The position numbers were made by a program, and so were the translations under genes. The notes beneath the pieces are model-generated. The model was not told the origin of the DNA. It saw only the letters and a list, made by a program, of their open reading frames with translations, and did not search any database. Positions 15,523 to 23,183 of a stretch of 64,000 nt of DNA are shown piece after piece (positions within the stretch are counted from its first letter, which is position 1; each line of letters begins with the position of its first letter). This DNA comes from Humimonas sp964465015 (GTDB lineage: Bacteria; Gemmatimonadota; Gemmatimonadetes; Palauibacterales; Palauibacteraceae): the NCBI GenBank assembly GCA_964465015.1, contig CAYXHP010000072.1:1-64000 (forward strand), read 5' to 3'.

Positions 15523-15878
15523 CAGGTATCGGAGGCGTGTTCTTCAGGGCGAGGGATCCGCACGCCCTCGCGGCCTGGTATCGCGATCACCTGGGCGTGC
15601 CGGTCCAGGCAGGCCAGACGTTCGCCGGCTTCCCCGCCGGAGATTCCGCCGCGCAGACGGTGTGGTCGGTGTTCCCCGTGGACACGGAGTACTTCGGTCC
15701 CGGCCACGGAGAGCTCATGATCAACTACCGGGTCCGCGACCTCGATGCGCTCCTGGCCCAGCTCCGCGCCGCGGGGGCCGGCGTGGACGACCGGATCGAG
15801 GAGTACGACTACGGCCGCTTCGGGTGGGCCACCGATCCCGAGGGAAACCGGTTCGAGCTCTGGGAGCCGAAGCCGTAG
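15510..15878 (+). CDS. VOC-family protein (glyoxalase/dioxygenase superfamily)
   Basis: The 122-residue protein has the paired beta-alpha-beta-beta-beta modules of the vicinal-oxygen-chelate fold. The N-terminal module contains VFFRARDPHALAAWYRDHLG, and the C-terminal one ends in FGWATDPEGNRFELWEPK, where the Glu is a usual metal ligand. Single-domain members act as dimers and include lyases, isomerases and resistance proteins, so the reaction is open. The start codon lies inside the end of the cysteine-synthase-like gene, and a nitrobindin-like gene follows 20 bases after its stop. The three probably form one transcript. Confidence 0.85.
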   Translation: MERVTGIGGVFFRARDPHALAAWYRDHLGVPVQAGQTFAGFPAGDSAAQTVWSVFPVDTEYFGPGHGELMINYRVRDLDALLAQLRAAGAGVDDRIEEYDYGRFGWATDPEGNRFELWEPKP

Positions 15879-15898
15879 ATTCCCGCGGCGAGGGGGGC

Positions 15899-16447
15899 GT
15901 GGCCGGAGCCGGAGCGTCGGAGAGCGGGATCGTCGGGCTCGGCGACCTCCTCCGCCTGGTCGGCCGCTGGGAGGGCGTCGGGCACGCCGCGTACCCGACC
16001 ATCGAACCCGCCGACTACCGGGAAGAGCTGGTCTTTCGTCACGACGGCACGGGTCCGCTGCTGCGCTATTTCCAGAGGGCGTGGCGCGCCTCCCCCGGGA
16101 ACCGCGACGGAGAGCCCCTGTTCCAGGAGTGCGGCTTTCTCATCGACCGGGAGGACGGGACGTTCGAGATGGTGAGCGCCCAGTGGAGCGGCCGAACCGA
16201 GGTGCTCCGCGGACCGGCCGCGCGGGACCATGATGGGCGCCTGTCCCTGGACCTGGCCAGCGTGGCCATTGGAAACGACGATCGCGTCCTCCGCTCCGCT
16301 CGACGTCTCGAGCTGGGCACCGACACGCTCGTCTATCGGCTCCGCATGAGCACGCGCTCGCATCCCGCGGGGGGCATCCACCTGAGGGCGAGGCTGCGGA
16401 GGGTGGATCCGGAGGGCCGACCCGCCGACCCGGAGGAACCGGCCTAG
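15899..16447 (+). CDS. Nitrobindin-like heme-binding FABP-family protein
   Basis: The 182-residue protein resembles bacterial nitrobindins: LVGRWEGVGHAAYPTIEP at the front, YREELVFRH, then a ten-stranded barrel pattern. Near the end IHLRARLRRV contains the histidine that binds heme in the family. Nitrobindins carry ferric heme and react with NO or peroxynitrite. The GTG at 15899 follows GAGGGG; upstream in-frame codons overlap the VOC gene. Its TAG stop forms CTAG with the stop of the opposing binding-protein gene, so the two genes meet tail to tail with a 4-base overlap. Confidence 0.75.
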   Translation: MAGAGASESGIVGLGDLLRLVGRWEGVGHAAYPTIEPADYREELVFRHDGTGPLLRYFQRAWRASPGNRDGEPLFQECGFLIDREDGTFEMVSAQWSGRTEVLRGPAARDHDGRLSLDLASVAIGNDDRVLRSARRLELGTDTLVYRLRMSTRSHPAGGIHLRARLRRVDPEGRPADPEEPA

Positions 16448-17469
16448 GGGCTCACCGGGCACGTGGCCGGCGCGGCTCCGGTCGTGTCACCCGCTTCCGG
16501 GGCCTCACGGGATCCCACCGTCGCGAGGAGCTCGGCCGGCACCTTCGCGCGGTCTCCCATCACGACCCCGATCGTCGCGTAGCCCCGCTCCTCCAGCCCC
16601 TCCCGTCCCCTCCGGGAGAGCAGGAAGGCGATGAAGGCGCGGCCGACCGCCGGGTCTCCCGCCCCGCCGGGCACCGTGGCGGCGTAGACGATGGCGCCGC
16701 CGCGGTGCACGGTGCCGTCGGGGGCCCGGTAGGTCATGGTGCGGTAGACGCTGTCGCACGCCGGGTCGCCGAAACTGATGGCCGGTGGGAGCCGGAGGAC
16801 CGAGAGCCCCTGCGCCCGCGCCTCGGACAGGTAGAACACGCCCGCGTCGAGCTCGCCGGTCTGGACCCTCGCCGCGAGCTGGTCCTCGGGGAAGACCTGG
16901 CGCGGCCCTCCGATGAGACGGTCCGCCAGCCCGGGAGTCCCGTAGTGGCGCTCGGCCAGCCGGAGCATCCACACGGTCCGGTAGCCCTTGGGATCCAGGG
17001 CCGGATCCGTGCGCCCGAACCGAAAGCCGGGCCTCTCCGCGACCTTCCACCAGGGGACGAGTCCCCGGGCGGCGCTGTCGAGAGCCGCCGAGAAGCGGCC
17101 GCCCGGCCGGTAGCCCAGCGACAGCTCGCCCGTGGCGAACGCGATCGCCCAGCCGGGGTCGGCGCGCCCGAGGCCTCCGAGCGTTCCGGGGTCGGCTGTC
17201 ACGTAGACGTCGGCCTCGAGGAGGCCATCGCGGATCTGGTGTGCTCCCGCGGTGGAGCCGCGCGCCACGCCCCTGAAGCCACGGCCCGTGCTGTCCTGAA
17301 AGCCCGGCCCGAGGGTCTTCTCCATGGCCGCCGTGAGCGAGGCGGCGTACACGACGTCGGCCGGGTCGTCGGCCCGGCCGGTGGGCCGGCAGCCGGCCGT
17401 CGTGGCCACGGCACCCAGGAGGAGGGCGCCGAGCACGACAGCGGGCGAGCGCGTCCGCGCAGCTCTCAC
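16444..17469 (-). CDS. Extracellular substrate-binding lipoprotein, molybdate/tungstate type
   Basis: The 341-residue lipoprotein (lipobox near GAVATTAGC) is a type 2 periplasmic binding protein of the ModA/WtpA group. Visible features are DVVYAASLTAAMEKTLGPGF, RGSTAGAHQIRDGLLEADVYVTAD by positions 71-94, and a C-terminal FLLSRRGREGLEERGYATIG. Such proteins present oxyanions to an ABC importer. The GTG start overlaps the stop of the upstream MerR/TOBE regulator (GTGA). No modB or modC permease or ATPase gene is in the window. The transporter partner must lie elsewhere, or the protein may act as a sensor. Confidence 0.82.
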   Translation of the reverse strand: MRAARTRSPAVVLGALLLGAVATTAGCRPTGRADDPADVVYAASLTAAMEKTLGPGFQDSTGRGFRGVARGSTAGAHQIRDGLLEADVYVTADPGTLGGLGRADPGWAIAFATGELSLGYRPGGRFSAALDSAARGLVPWWKVAERPGFRFGRTDPALDPKGYRTVWMLRLAERHYGTPGLADRLIGGPRQVFPEDQLAARVQTGELDAGVFYLSEARAQGLSVLRLPPAISFGDPACDSVYRTMTYRAPDGTVHRGGAIVYAATVPGGAGDPAVGRAFIAFLLSRRGREGLEERGYATIGVVMGDRAKVPAELLATVGSREAPEAGDTTGAAPATCPVSP

Positions 17470-17870
17470 CCGTCAGCCGCCGGGAGGTCGACCATGACGT
17501 TGGTGGCCTTGATCGACGCGACCACTTCCTTCCCGGGCTCCAGCCCGAGCTCGCGCACGCTCTCGGCGGTGATGAGCGCCAGGAGCCGGAAGGGTCCCGC
17601 GTGCATCTCCACCGTCGCGGCGGCGGTGCCGCACACGACCTCGGTGACGATGGCGCGAAGCTGGTTCCGGGCCGACTGGGCGGTCACGGTGGGCCGCGGC
17701 GTTCTCTGCTCGTCCAGCAGCTTCCGGATCGCGGCGAGCGGAACGATCCGCTGCCCTCCCCGGCTGCGTCCGAGCTCGATCTTGCCCTCCTCCTCCCAGC
17801 GCCGCAGGGTATCTACGCTGACGCCGAGGAGGACGGCTGCTTGACCTATACGTAGATATGTATCTTTCAT
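17466..17870 (-). CDS. MerR-type HTH plus TOBE/Mop-domain molybdate-responsive regulator
   Basis: The 134-residue protein combines a MerR/excisionase-like helix-turn-helix (about 4-58: LRIGQAAVLLGVSVDTLRRW, GGQRIVPLAAIRKLL) with a single TOBE/Mop domain (about 65-132: RNQLRAIVTEVVCG, ALITAESVRELGLEPGKEV). Mop domains bind molybdate, so this should be a one-component oxyanion sensor that controls the binding-protein gene it overlaps. ATG 17868-17870 gives the canonical MKDTYLRIG start; ATG 17877-17879 is three codons upstream and equally readable. A perfect TACCTAGGTA palindrome lies at 17880-17889. Confidence 0.85.
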   Translation of the reverse strand: MKDTYLRIGQAAVLLGVSVDTLRRWEEEGKIELGRSRGGQRIVPLAAIRKLLDEQRTPRPTVTAQSARNQLRAIVTEVVCGTAAATVEMHAGPFRLLALITAESVRELGLEPGKEVVASIKATNVMVDLPAADG

Positions 17871-17879
17871 AGGCATCAT

Positions 17880-17889
17880 TACCTAGGTA
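17880..17889. promoter_or_regulatory. Palindrome upstream of the MerR/TOBE regulator
   Basis: TACCTAGGTA is a perfect 10-base palindrome just before the regulator start, inside an AT-rich 40-base stretch between the divergent regulator and NmrA-like genes. Position makes it a candidate autoregulatory site, but a single short palindrome is weak evidence. Confidence 0.4.
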
Positions 17890-17929
17890 TTATGGTTCGA
17901 CGCCGCAAGGACGGCGGAGGGAGACTCCC

Positions 17930-18799
17930 ATGTTCCTGATCGCCGGAGCCACCGGCTCCGTGGGCGGCAAGGTGGCCGTCCGGCTCCTCGAAGACGGCGA
18001 GTCCGTGCGATGCCTGGTCCGCCCCGGGACCAGCGCGGAAGCGCTCGAGCGCCGGGGCGCGGAGATCGCGGTCGGCGACCTGCGCGACCCCGCCAGCCTC
18101 GAGTGGGCCTGCCGGGACATCGACGTGATCATCTCCACGGCGAGCGCGACCCGAAGAACCGACGACACCCCCGAGAACGTGGACGGTAGAGGCAACCGGA
18201 ACCTCGTCGAGGCCGCAGTGCCGGCCGGCGTTCGCCGTTTCGTCCTCGTGTCGACCCTGCGCGCGTCGTCCGACAGCCCCGTCTCGACCTACCGCGCGAA
18301 GGGGGAGGCGGAGTCGGCGGTCCGCGACAGCGGCCTCGAGTACGCGATCGTCCGGGCGAACGCGTTCATGGACGTCTGGTTCGGGATGTTCATCGAGGCG
18401 CCGCTGGCCGCGGGCCGTCCGGTGACCCTCGTGGGCGAGTCTCGCGGCCGCCATTCGTTCATCGCCGAGCGCGACGTGGCGGCGTTCCTCCTCGCCGGGG
18501 CGCGAAGACCGGGGGCCAGGGACCGGACCCTCGCCATCGGGGGACCCGAGGCGCTGGATTTCCGGGACGTCGTGCATGCGTACGAGTCCGCGCTGGGTCG
18601 GCCCATCCCGGTGCGCCGCGTCGAGCCGGGGGCCCCGATCCCCGGGGTTCCCGAGCCCGTGTGGGGTCTGGCGGCCGCGCTGGATGCGTCCGACTCCGTG
18701 GTGCCCATGGACGAGCTCGCCCGGGAGTTCGACATCGAGCTCACCGACGCCCGGACCTACGCGCGGCGCTCGGCGCTGGTCCTCGGTTCGCAGCCGTGA
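17930..18799 (+). CDS. NmrA-like NAD(P)-binding SDR protein
   Basis: The 289-residue protein has a Rossmann fold with FLIAGATGSVGGKVAVRLL at the N-terminus, where the GxxGxxG dinucleotide loop is clear. YRAKGEAE (about residue 125) has a lysine in the position of atypical SDRs. This is the NmrA / quinone-oxidoreductase-like (NAD(P)H-binding) group, which includes redox sensors and isoflavone-type reductases. The stop overlaps the GTG of the next gene. Isochorismatase-like and DUF2568 genes follow with 4-base overlaps, so all three probably share one transcript. Confidence 0.85.
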   Translation: MFLIAGATGSVGGKVAVRLLEDGESVRCLVRPGTSAEALERRGAEIAVGDLRDPASLEWACRDIDVIISTASATRRTDDTPENVDGRGNRNLVEAAVPAGVRRFVLVSTLRASSDSPVSTYRAKGEAESAVRDSGLEYAIVRANAFMDVWFGMFIEAPLAAGRPVTLVGESRGRHSFIAERDVAAFLLAGARRPGARDRTLAIGGPEALDFRDVVHAYESALGRPIPVRRVEPGAPIPGVPEPVWGLAAALDASDSVVPMDELAREFDIELTDARTYARRSALVLGSQP

Positions 18800-19410
18800 C
18801 CATCCCTACGGGCCGCACGAGCGCGGCGGGGCCTTCGGCGGACACTCGAACCGGCGCCACCGCCCTCCTCGTGGTCGACGTCCAGCGGGGCCTGGTGGAC
18901 GCCGGCCCCTGGGCCGCCGACGAGGTGCTCGGCAACATCGCCGCCCTGATCGCGGCCTGTCGCGGGGCCGGCGTGGAGGTGGTGCACGTCCAGCACGACG
19001 GCCAGCCGGGAGAGCCCGAGGAGCCGGGCACGCACGGATGGGAGATCCACCCGGCGGTGCGGCCCGCCCCGGGCGAGAAGCTCGTCCGGAAGCGCTTCAA
19101 CAGCGCCTTCCGCGGAACGGACCTCCTCGACCACCTGCGGGCACGGGAGATCGGCCGGCTCATCGTGATAGGTATGCAGACCGAGTACTGCATCGACACG
19201 ACCTGCCGCGTGGCGTTCGAGCACGGCTTTCGGCTCGTCATGCCCGAGATGACCAACACGACGCTGGACAGCGGCGAGCTCACGGGCCGCCAGATCCAGG
19301 AGCACTTCAATCGCCGGATCTTCGCGGGTCGCTTCGCCTCGGCGCCCACCATGACCGACGCGCTGCGCATCATCGAGAAAGCCGGGAGAGCGGAGGGAGA
19401 CGCCGCGTGA
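18796..19410 (+). CDS. Cysteine hydrolase of the isochorismatase family
   Basis: The 204-residue protein has the catalytic triad of the isochorismatase/nicotinamidase superfamily: Asp in ALLVVDVQRGLVD, Lys in LVRKRFNSAF, and Cys in GMQTEYCIDTTCRVA. The family hydrolyses amides or vinyl ethers such as nicotinamide, ureidoacrylate and isochorismate. The exact substrate is not evident. The GTG start sits within the stop of the NmrA-like gene (GTGA), and its own stop overlaps the GTG of the DUF2568 gene in the same way. Confidence 0.87.
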   Translation: MTIPTGRTSAAGPSADTRTGATALLVVDVQRGLVDAGPWAADEVLGNIAALIAACRGAGVEVVHVQHDGQPGEPEEPGTHGWEIHPAVRPAPGEKLVRKRFNSAFRGTDLLDHLRAREIGRLIVIGMQTEYCIDTTCRVAFEHGFRLVMPEMTNTTLDSGELTGRQIQEHFNRRIFAGRFASAPTMTDALRIIEKAGRAEGDAA

Positions 19411-19757
19411 GCGCGCTCGAGCGACTGAACCTGGGCCTGCGCGCATTGATGGAGCTGGGCGTGGTGTGCGGGCTGGCCTACTGGGGCTGGCACCTGGGGC
19501 GCAGCCGCCTGTCCCGGACATTGCTGGCGATCGGCGCGCCGGCCCTCGGGTTCGGATTCTGGGGCGCCGTGGATTTCCGGGGAGCCGGAGCGGCCGCCGA
19601 GTGGCTGCGGCTGGCCCAGGAGCTCCTGGTGTCGGGCCTCGCCGCCGCGGCGCTGTACGTGGCCGGGGCGCAGGCGCTGGGGTGGGCGCTGGCCGCCCTG
19701 TCGGTGGTCCACCACGGGCTGGTGTACGTGGCGGGCGGAAGGCTGCTGAAGAGCTGA
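19407..19757 (+). CDS. DUF2568 (YrdB-like) small membrane protein
   Basis: The 116-residue protein has four predicted transmembrane helices (about 8-27, 36-55, 64-83 and 88-108). It starts with the family-like LNLGLRALMELGVVCGLAYW. YrdB/DUF2568 proteins have no known function. Translation is coupled to the preceding cysteine hydrolase by GTGA. Nothing in the sequence links it to the enzymes other than operon position. Confidence 0.75.
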   Translation: MSALERLNLGLRALMELGVVCGLAYWGWHLGRSRLSRTLLAIGAPALGFGFWGAVDFRGAGAAAEWLRLAQELLVSGLAAAALYVAGAQALGWALAALSVVHHGLVYVAGGRLLKS

Positions 19758-19800
19758 GGCCGGAACCGGCGCACCGGCGCCCGGTCGCCGCCCGATCCCG

Positions 19801-21075
19801 CTAGCTCCCGCCTCCGGGCACCGCCGCCGCGACCTCCGGCTCCTCCGCCCCGGCCAGCCTCGCCACCAGCACCGCCGCCACCATGTCGCCCGTCGCGTTC
19901 AGCGTCGTGGCGAACAGGTCCGGGATGGCGTCGACTGCGATGAGCAGTCCGATCCCCTCCATCGGGAGACCGATAGCCAGGAAGAGGGGTGCCAGCATCA
20001 GGAACGCACCTCTAGGCACGCCGGGGCTGGCGGCGGCCAGGAACACCGCCGCCACCCCGATGATGGCCAGGTGCGCGGGACCCACGGGGATGCCGTAGAA
20101 CCATCCCACGAAGAGCGCTCCCAGCGTCCAGGAGACCGGCCCCGCGACGTGGAAGATGGAGACGGCGAGCGGGAGCACGAAGCCCGACACGCGCTCGCTG
20201 ACTCCCAGCTGGTCCTCGCAGCCCTCCACCATGACCGGAAGCGTGGCGATCGAAGAGCTGGTGCTGAGGGCGATGAGCTGGGCCGGGAGCGCCGCGCGCG
20301 CGAACACCCCGAAGCCCGTGCGCCCGAGGCCCGCGGCCACGGGATACAGGAGCGCGATCATCGCCACACACGCCGCCGAGTACACGACGATGAAGCCGAC
20401 CACGGCGCCGGCCAGGCCCACGCCGGCGTGGGCCGCCAGCGGGAGGAGGAGCGCGAACACCCCGACCGGCGCGGCCGCCACGACCCAGCGCACCAGGACG
20501 AGCATGGCGTCGGCCAGCGCCCCGAAGAACCCGACGAGGGTGGCGCGGGAGGCGGCCGGGCTCCGGGCGATGGCCAGGGCCAGGAGCAGCGTGAATACGA
20601 TGAGGGGCAGCATGGCGCCATCGGCCGACGCCGCTACCGGATTGGTCGGCACCAGGGAGACGAGCCACGAGCCGAAGCCCGTGGGCGCGTGGCTGGAGGC
20701 GACCTGCGCCGCGGCCTCGGCGGCACCGGCGGGGAGCGGGGGCCGCGCCCCGACCTCGGGAAGGAGCCGCGCGAGCGCGCCGGCCACGGGGATGAACACG
20801 ACCGCCACGCCGGCCAGGAGTGCGAGGAAGACCAGGAGGGTCCGGCCGCCGATCCGGCCCACGTCGCGAAGGTCGGAGACCGAGGCCACACCCGTCACCA
20901 GGAGGGACACGACCAGGGGGATCACGGTCATGCGGATGGCGTTCACCCACAGGGTGCCCACCGGCGCCACCCGGTCGGCGGCGTGCAGGAGGGTCGGGCT
21001 CCCGGAAGCCGCGATGGCCGCGCCGCCGGCGATGCCGACGACTACGGCCACCGCGACCCAGCGGCTCGACTTCAC
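19801..21075 (-). CDS. Dicarboxylate/amino acid:cation symporter (DAACS family)
   Basis: The 424-residue inner-membrane protein is a glutamate/dicarboxylate transporter homolog. Family signatures are the serine-rich hairpin ALSTSSSIATLPVM and the TM8 substrate-binding sequence DLFATTLNATGDMVAAVLV. Eight membrane helices and two re-entrant loops are expected, with Na+ or H+ coupling. The GTG at 21073-21075 is 4 bases downstream of the lipoprotein gene's stop on the same strand, so the two may be co-transcribed. The substrate cannot be decided between dicarboxylates and acidic amino acids. Confidence 0.9.
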   Translation of the reverse strand: MKSSRWVAVAVVVGIAGGAAIAASGSPTLLHAADRVAPVGTLWVNAIRMTVIPLVVSLLVTGVASVSDLRDVGRIGGRTLLVFLALLAGVAVVFIPVAGALARLLPEVGARPPLPAGAAEAAAQVASSHAPTGFGSWLVSLVPTNPVAASADGAMLPLIVFTLLLALAIARSPAASRATLVGFFGALADAMLVLVRWVVAAAPVGVFALLLPLAAHAGVGLAGAVVGFIVVYSAACVAMIALLYPVAAGLGRTGFGVFARAALPAQLIALSTSSSIATLPVMVEGCEDQLGVSERVSGFVLPLAVSIFHVAGPVSWTLGALFVGWFYGIPVGPAHLAIIGVAAVFLAAASPGVPRGAFLMLAPLFLAIGLPMEGIGLLIAVDAIPDLFATTLNATGDMVAAVLVARLAGAEEPEVAAAVPGGGS

Positions 21076-21079
21076 CCGT

Positions 21080-21874
21080 TCAGGTCGTCGTGAAACCCGA
21101 GAAGATGAACTGGTACGCCTGCGCCTGAGCGTCCCAGTCGGCCCGGAAGGTGGTGGGGTGAGGGCCCGACATCCCCGGCACGCTCGGGATCGGATAGCTG
21201 AAGGACTTCTTCTGCATCAGGAGCGTCTTCGTGAGCATCGGCTCGAGGAAGATCGGCTTGCCGGCGTAGTAGCCCACCAGCATGTCGCCCGTGAACAACT
21301 GCCCGCTCTCCAGCTCCGCCGTGGGGAGGGCGTGCATCCCCATCTGCGGTACGCAGAGCCCGACCAGGGTGTCGGGCGCGCCCATCGCCTTGGCCATGTC
21401 GGGCGGAAGAGGGACGTCGGGCAGGCTGTAGCCCGCCGGCAGTGCGGACGGCTTGCTCGTGTCCGTGCAATCCATGGCCGCGAGCTCGGAGGGCGGGACC
21501 AGGTAGAAGTGGAAGTCGAAGTGCGGTGTCAGGTACGGTCCGGGCGGATGACCGTGCGCCTCCCAGTACATGGTCAGCTCGGTGAGTCCGGTCTTCACCT
21601 GCACCGAGGCCGGTATCCCGGATGAGGCGACCGCCGTCGGCGGCCAGGTCTCCGGCGCTTCGGCCGGGGCGCCCTCGATGCTGGCGATCGGGATGGTGGC
21701 CTGGACGTCGATGACGCTGTCGCCCTGGACGTGGGCCAGCGTGCACACCTGCGACCCGAAGGCGTCGGCACAGGCGCCCTGGACTTCGGTAGCGGCCGGC
21801 GGCTTCGCGGCGCACGCGGCCAGCACGGGCAGGACGAGCCAGCCGAGCCGGCTCGGAGTGATACGTCGCAACAT
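21080..21874 (-). CDS. Lipoprotein of the DUF5602/TTHB210-like type
   Basis: The 264-residue lipoprotein has the lipobox LPVLAACA and a beta-rich periplasmic domain. Characteristic stretches are YLTPHFDFHFYLVP and LCVPQMGMHALPTAEL, with conserved histidines that could bind a metal. I associate them with the DUF5602 / TTHB210-like group of unknown function, with moderate confidence. It lies directly upstream of the DAACS symporter gene with a 4-base gap, so a periplasmic role linked to that transporter is possible but unproved. Confidence 0.65.
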   Translation of the reverse strand: MLRRITPSRLGWLVLPVLAACAAKPPAATEVQGACADAFGSQVCTLAHVQGDSVIDVQATIPIASIEGAPAEAPETWPPTAVASSGIPASVQVKTGLTELTMYWEAHGHPPGPYLTPHFDFHFYLVPPSELAAMDCTDTSKPSALPAGYSLPDVPLPPDMAKAMGAPDTLVGLCVPQMGMHALPTAELESGQLFTGDMLVGYYAGKPIFLEPMLTKTLLMQKKSFSYPIPSVPGMSGPHPTTFRADWDAQAQAYQFIFSGFTTT

Positions 21875-22108
21875 GACTGCACCTCCCGTGGAAGAAGGAC
21901 CTCCGGCTCCCCGTGTCCCGCTCTCTATGCGGCACAGTCACCCACGGGCAACGTCGTAGACCTGCCGATGTACACCACGCGTTCGGAGGGCACAAGGTGG
22001 CGCCGACGGGCTCGCGGGACGATCGTGTCCTCGGGCCTCGATACGGGAGCGTGCTTGAAGCGACCGGTACCGGAGGACGGACAGCGGCGTCGGCGAACGG
22101 CGGGGCGC

Positions 22109-22330
22109 ATGGTGACGGGACTCGGCGTCCTGCTCCTGGCCTCCGGACTGTGGCTGGTGGGGGGCTACGTGGCGCGCGCCGTGGCCGTACTGCACGAGCC
22201 GGATCGCTCGTGGCTCTTCTGGGGGCTCGCCATCCTCTTCCTCGGCCTGATGCTGGCGGGGGCCGGAGCCGGTCTCATCGCCTGGGGGCGGAGCCTCGCC
22301 CGCAGACCGGCCGAACGGTCCGGCCCATGA
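22109..22330 (+). CDS. Small two-helix membrane protein
   Basis: The 73-residue protein has two hydrophobic segments (about residues 5-27 and 34-58, for example GLGVLLLASGLWLVGGYVAR and WGLAILFLGLMLAGAGAGL), a charged loop between them and a basic tail. No family was recognised. The start is a plain ATG with a poor upstream ribosome site. Coding is supported by the paired-helix pattern, not by homology. It is separated from the amidotransferase-like gene by 25 bases. Confidence 0.5.
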   Translation: MVTGLGVLLLASGLWLVGGYVARAVAVLHEPDRSWLFWGLAILFLGLMLAGAGAGLIAWGRSLARRPAERSGP

Positions 22331-22355
22331 CCGCTCCCGGCTCGGGAAGCCTTCC

Positions 22356-23183
22356 ATGACCCGCTCCCGAACGCTACCATGGGCCATGCGCTCCGCCAGG
22401 ATCGGACTCATCGGGGACCGTGACCCGGACGTGGTCGCGCACCGCGCCATCGAGCGCACTCTGGCCCTCGCCGCGGACGAGCCCACCGGATCACCCGACG
22501 CCGACGGCACGGCGAGCGCGGACCGGTCGGGCATCGCCGCATCGGCCGGGACCGCGGCCGCCACAGTCTGGGAGTGGCTCCCCACGGCGGGCCTCGCCGC
22601 CATCCGATCCGCCGACCTGGAGCCGTTCGACGGCCTGTGGGCCGTGCCCGCCACGCCCTATGCGAGCGAGGAGGGGGCGCTGCGCGCCATCCGCTTCGCG
22701 CGGGAGACGGGCCGGCCCTTTCTCGGCACCTGCGGGGGCTTCCAGCATGCGCTGCTCGAGCTCGCCCGGCATGTCCTGGGGCTCCGGGACGCCGGCCACG
22801 CGGAGACGGACCCGACCGCACGCGACCTCGTCGTGGTACCGCTCGCCTGCTCCCTGGTGGAGACGACGGGGAGCGTGCTCCTGGCCGAGGGCTCCCGGCT
22901 CCGCTCGATCTGCGGCGCGGACCGTCTCCTCGAGGGCTACCACTGCAGCTTCGGCGTGAACCCCCTGTTCCGCGAGGCGTTCGAGGAAGCCGGCACACGT
23001 TTCGTGGCGACGGACGAGGAGGGAGACATCCGGGCCTTCGAGCTCGAGGGACACCCCTTCTTCCTCGGAACGCTGTTCCAACCCGAGCGAGCCGCGCTGT
23101 CGGGCCGCGTCCACCCGGTGTGTGACGCGTTCCTGGAGGCCGCGCGACGGCACGCGTCGTCGCGTGGCCGGGCCGCGACTTGA
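22356..23183 (+). CDS. CTP synthase C-terminal-like class I amidotransferase homolog
   Basis: The 275-residue protein aligns by motif with the glutaminase half of CTP synthase: WAVPATPYASEEGALRAI, the nucleophile elbow FLGTCGGFQHALLE (Cys126), GYHCSFGVNP, and EGHPFFLGTLFQPERAALSG. The HPE motif of active glutaminases is QPE here (Gln242), so the catalytic histidine is missing. No synthase or kinase domain is present. This fits the small family annotated as CTP synthase C-terminal-related (seleno)proteins, whose function is unknown. ATG 22356 has GGGAAG upstream; ATG 22386 gives a start nearer to RIGLIGDRD. Confidence 0.78.
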   Translation: MTRSRTLPWAMRSARIGLIGDRDPDVVAHRAIERTLALAADEPTGSPDADGTASADRSGIAASAGTAAATVWEWLPTAGLAAIRSADLEPFDGLWAVPATPYASEEGALRAIRFARETGRPFLGTCGGFQHALLELARHVLGLRDAGHAETDPTARDLVVVPLACSLVETTGSVLLAEGSRLRSICGADRLLEGYHCSFGVNPLFREAFEEAGTRFVATDEEGDIRAFELEGHPFFLGTLFQPERAALSGRVHPVCDAFLEAARRHASSRGRAAT

